Of a DNA stretch of 32,118 nucleotides, positions 29,578 to 32,118 are shown piece by piece. Location: positions 1 through 32,118 of IMG/VR virus record IMGVR_UViG_3300005436_000028. One strand, written 5' to 3'. Made by a program: the position numbers and the translations under genes. The notes beneath the pieces are model-generated. The model did not search any database and was not told the origin of the DNA. It saw nothing but the letters and a program-made list of their open reading frames with translations. The number at the start of each line of letters is the position of its first letter. Position 1 is the stretch's first letter. The DNA is from a virus.

Positions 29578-29956
29578 ACAGGCGAGGTCGGATGAGTTGC
29601 CCTATATCAAGGCGCGGCTCGACGCAGGGAATAGCGAAGATATCGGCATCGATACCGCCCGCCTCTTCGTAGCCGTTGAAAACGAACAGATAATCGGCGT
29701 TCTGGCGGCGCGGATGTGCTGGCAATTGCAGCCGCTGGTGATCTTCCCTGAGGTCAGGAACAAGGCAACGCGGCGTCGAGCCGGTCTGGGCATGTTTAAG
29801 GCCGCGCAGGAATGGCTCGGAAACCGGAACCTCAATCGAACCGGGATTTACTGGTTTTTCGCCGTCACCCGCTCCCGGCCGTGCATGCGATGGCTTACGA
29901 GCCTTGGAATGTTCCGCCAGTATCGCGGAAGCGCTCACTTTCTCAAATATTTGTAG
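29567..29956 (+). CDS. GNAT-like acetyltransferase
   Basis: The 129-residue product (MEIRQARSDELPYIKARLD...) fits the GNAT fold: N-terminal strand-helix, LFVAVENEQIIGVLAARMCW, LVIFPEVRNKATRRRAGLGMFK in place of the acetyl-CoA loop, and a C-terminal SLGMFRQYRGSAHFLKYL. The usual Q/R-x-x-G-x-G/A loop is only partly visible (RRRAGLG), so cofactor binding is uncertain. The start overlaps the previous gene. GNAT proteins of this sort occur among tail genes of podophages with unknown substrates. Confidence 0.6.
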   Translation: MEIRQARSDELPYIKARLDAGNSEDIGIDTARLFVAVENEQIIGVLAARMCWQLQPLVIFPEVRNKATRRRAGLGMFKAAQEWLGNRNLNRTGIYWFFAVTRSRPCMRWLTSLGMFRQYRGSAHFLKYL

Positions 29957-29967
29957 GGGGATTTGAA

Positions 29968-30615
29968 ATGTCGAGTCATGCGCAGGATCAGAGCACCCAG
30001 AAGGCGGCCTCGGCAGGAGCAACTGCACAGGACACGGCTCTAGCTAAAAATGCACAGAAGAATCAGGCTTTCTCCGATCAGACGCGGCAGAATCTCTTCG
30101 GCACGAGCGGCACAGGCGGCACTATGGGCGGCTTCACCAACCCCGCCTCGCTCAATCAGACGGGACTGAGCGGCACGTATCAGAACCAATACCAGAACGC
30201 CGCAAACAGGGTCGCCAATACTACCCAGAACGCTCTGGGCACGACTATGCAGAGCCTGGCCAATCGCGGCATGGGAGCGAGTCCGGCGGGCTTCGCGGCC
30301 GATCAGGCGCGCAAGGCGTACCAGGACCAGGCGGGGCAGCTGGGCGACCTCTACACGGGCGCGGCTCAGGGGCAGCATGGCGAGGCGTTGAGCAATTTCT
30401 GGAATGCGACGAATATGCTCAATTCGAACGCCTCGCAGACGGCCAATCTGAGCCTGCAGGGCAATCAGGCGGCGGCGGGCAACTATGCCAACCTCTACGG
30501 CACGGCCTCGCAGCAGCAGGCGAACCCGTGGGCGGTCGCAGGGCAGACGCTGGCGGGCTTGGGCACGGCGGCATCCGGCTTCATGCCGAGGCCGCCAGCG
30601 AAGCCGCCAGGATAA
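29968..30615 (+). CDS. Ala/Gln/Asn-rich virion protein, 215 aa
   Basis: The start (MSSHAQDQSTQKAASAGA) has a GGGG site. The product is low in hydrophobic clusters, rich in Ala, Gln, Gly and Asn, with helices such as AGFAADQARKAYQDQAGQL. It resembles internal or ejection-type proteins of podophages. The C-terminus ends Pro-rich (PRPPAKPPG). No family recognised. Confidence 0.6.
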   Translation: MSSHAQDQSTQKAASAGATAQDTALAKNAQKNQAFSDQTRQNLFGTSGTGGTMGGFTNPASLNQTGLSGTYQNQYQNAANRVANTTQNALGTTMQSLANRGMGASPAGFAADQARKAYQDQAGQLGDLYTGAAQGQHGEALSNFWNATNMLNSNASQTANLSLQGNQAAAGNYANLYGTASQQQANPWAVAGQTLAGLGTAASGFMPRPPAKPPG

Positions 30616-30630
30616 GGAGACGCGAATCCC

Positions 30631-32118
30631 ATGCTTCCGCCGCAAATGCCGCCCGTAAAAGTCGACCCACTCACGGGCAAACTTGTGCCCGCCGATATGC
30701 CGCCTCCCAGCCCCACGCTAGGATTCCAAACCTGGGCGAGCGCGCCCGAGAACGCTCAGAAAATCCAGCCCGCGATGGTCGCGCAGGGGACACCATTACA
30801 GCCCAATGCGGGCATGGCTAGCGTCAATCCGCCTCCGGTCCCGCCCATGGCATCGTCCATGCCTCCTGGTGGCTTTGGTGCCGCCTCCGCCGCCGCGCAG
30901 CCCCTGGGCGCGGAACTATCCGGCAGTATCAGCCTGCCCGCCGCCCCGGCTCCTGTCATGGCATCGAGCGCGCCAGCCGAGGCGGACCGGGCCGAATTGC
31001 AGCGATTGCAGCAGAGCGGCGCGGGACTAAATAAGATCGGCAATCCATGGCTGCGTGGCTTGGCGCGGGCGGGCGATATTGCCGGAACAATTGTGGCGCC
31101 AGGTGTGATGTCAGCTATTCCCGGCACTACCGTTCACAATTGGACCCTGCAGAACATGCAGCAGGGCAAGGTGGCGAACGATCAGGCGGCGCAGGCGGCC
31201 GATCTGGCGCAGCAGACCGGCCTGGCTAGCCTGGCGAAGACGCAGGCAGAAACGGCGGCCATTCCCATCAACGCGGGCATGAAACGGCAGACGTATCTTG
31301 CCGCGCTGGCGGGCAAAGGGCTGCGCGAGGACGAGAACGGCAATATCGTGCCCGACGAGAATTCCCCTGTCTATCAGAAGCAGCAACTCGACCAAGGATT
31401 AGTAGAGGCTCATACTGCCGCCTTTAAGGCGGGCATCGAGCTAAAGGGCGCACAGGCGGAACTGGCAAGACTGCAGCAGCAAAAGTTCGATCCCAACAGC
31501 CCGATTTTCAAGCAGGCGCAGCAACGTCTCGCGACGGCACAGCAGAACGCAAATGCGACACAAATGAAAGCGCAGGCCTCCATGGGGCGCTACTTGCAGA
31601 GCGCGTACAACATTGACGCGCAGGGCAACGTCCTCCCCGGCGCCACGGAAATCTCCGACGAGGCGGGAAACATCACGACGGTGGGCACCGGCAATGCGGC
31701 CCTGGCGGCGAAGGCGCAACCCAATGCGGCCATGTTCAACGAGGTCGGCAATGCCACCGACGCGCTGGAACAGAAGGCCGAGAATTTAGTGAACAAGGGC
31801 GGCAAACTTAACGACCTGCGCGTGGCGGCCGCGATCAAAGATCCTGAAACCACCTCGGGGCAATGGGCGCAGGGAGAATTCGCGAACTCCGGCCTGACGC
31901 CCGAGCAACGCGATTACGTGATCGCGGTCAAAGCGTACAAAGAGCGGCTCCAACCGCTGCGCAAATCGGCCGGCGGCGGCGTATCTGATGCCCAGGTGGA
32001 ACGTCTGCTGGCAATGGCACCTGGCGCAGCCACGCCCGATCTTGATTACCTCAAACGCCAGACAAAAGAGATTCGCGCCCTGCAGAACAACCTGGCAGCG
32101 GGCGTGACTACCGCAAAA
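30631..32118 (+). CDS. Internal virion protein candidate, partial (runs off the window)
   Basis: An ATG at 30631 (MLPPQMPPVKVDPLTG) behind AAGGAG opens a frame that stays open for 496 codons to the window end. The first 110 residues are Pro/Ala-rich and disordered. Beyond them the protein is Ala/Gln-rich and helical (NMQQGKVANDQAAQAADLAQ, ELARLQQQKFDP, QQRLATAQQNANATQMKAQ), as in ejection or pilot proteins that cross the envelope with the DNA. It may be continuous with a longer protein beyond the edge. Function inferred from position and composition. Confidence 0.75.
   Translation, partial: MLPPQMPPVKVDPLTGKLVPADMPPPSPTLGFQTWASAPENAQKIQPAMVAQGTPLQPNAGMASVNPPPVPPMASSMPPGGFGAASAAAQPLGAELSGSISLPAAPAPVMASSAPAEADRAELQRLQQSGAGLNKIGNPWLRGLARAGDIAGTIVAPGVMSAIPGTTVHNWTLQNMQQGKVANDQAAQAADLAQQTGLASLAKTQAETAAIPINAGMKRQTYLAALAGKGLREDENGNIVPDENSPVYQKQQLDQGLVEAHTAAFKAGIELKGAQAELARLQQQKFDPNSPIFKQAQQRLATAQQNANATQMKAQASMGRYLQSAYNIDAQGNVLPGATEISDEAGNITTVGTGNAALAAKAQPNAAMFNEVGNATDALEQKAENLVNKGGKLNDLRVAAAIKDPETTSGQWAQGEFANSGLTPEQRDYVIAVKAYKERLQPLRKSAGGGVSDAQVERLLAMAPGAATPDLDYLKRQTKEIRALQNNLAAGVTTAK

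Overview
The window reads as about 32 kb of a GC-rich, short-tailed (podovirus-like) temperate bacteriophage genome. No host housekeeping gene is visible. The host is probably a Gram-negative bacterium: strong AAGGAGG ribosome sites precede many genes, and one leftward gene carries a lipoprotein signal with a +2 Ala, which sorts to the outer membrane. I cannot name the host genus from the sequence.

Layout. (1) About 9.0 kb down to 0.1 kb is one tightly packed leftward operon, with many 1-16 nt overlaps between neighbours. In transcription order it holds small accessory proteins, an ERF-type single-strand annealing protein, a YqaJ-type exonuclease, a replication initiator-like protein with iteron-like repeats inside its gene, a DnaB-type helicase, an HNH endonuclease, small basic proteins, a beta-helix lipoprotein and a string of very small genes. 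Three or four of those small genes are preceded by copies of one leader repeat. (2) 9.0-9.2 kb is the divergent control region. (3) 9.2-10.5 kb holds an excisionase-like protein and a tyrosine integrase, followed by a terminator and an attachment core matching the 3' part of a tRNA-Thr(CGU). (4) 10.8-13.2 kb is an accessory block with a ParA ATPase plus ribbon-helix-helix partner, flanked by a 16-bp direct repeat. (5) 13.3-14.6 kb is a ParB-domain DNA methyltransferase split by a G9 tract that is followed by a strong hairpin. (6) 14.5-32.1 kb is the rightward virion module: small and large terminase, several small proteins, portal, scaffold candidate, major capsid protein with a structured RNA leader, head-tail adaptor candidate, beta-propeller-like tail hub with an inserted carbohydrate-binding-like module, Fn3 tail protein, GNAT protein and two Ala/Gln-rich internal virion protein candidates, the last running off the window.

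How it fits together. Integrase, excisionase and the attachment core support lysogeny. Helicase, initiator, annealing protein and exonuclease support replication and recombination. The methyltransferase would mark phage or host DNA, and the late block builds the particle. Phage genes lie on both sides of the attachment core and only half a tRNA is present, so the sequence looks like the free (virion or circular) form, not an integrated prophage. An integrase next to a partition cassette suggests a phage that may persist both integrated and as an episome. No lysis gene and no confident lysogeny repressor is recognisable in the window.

Most worth a second look: the G9 tract plus hairpin inside the methyltransferase; the repeated leader that precedes tiny genes at the left end; the phased decamer repeats in the initiator gene; the par-flanking repeats; the branched RNA before the capsid gene; and the foreign-looking module in the tail hub.
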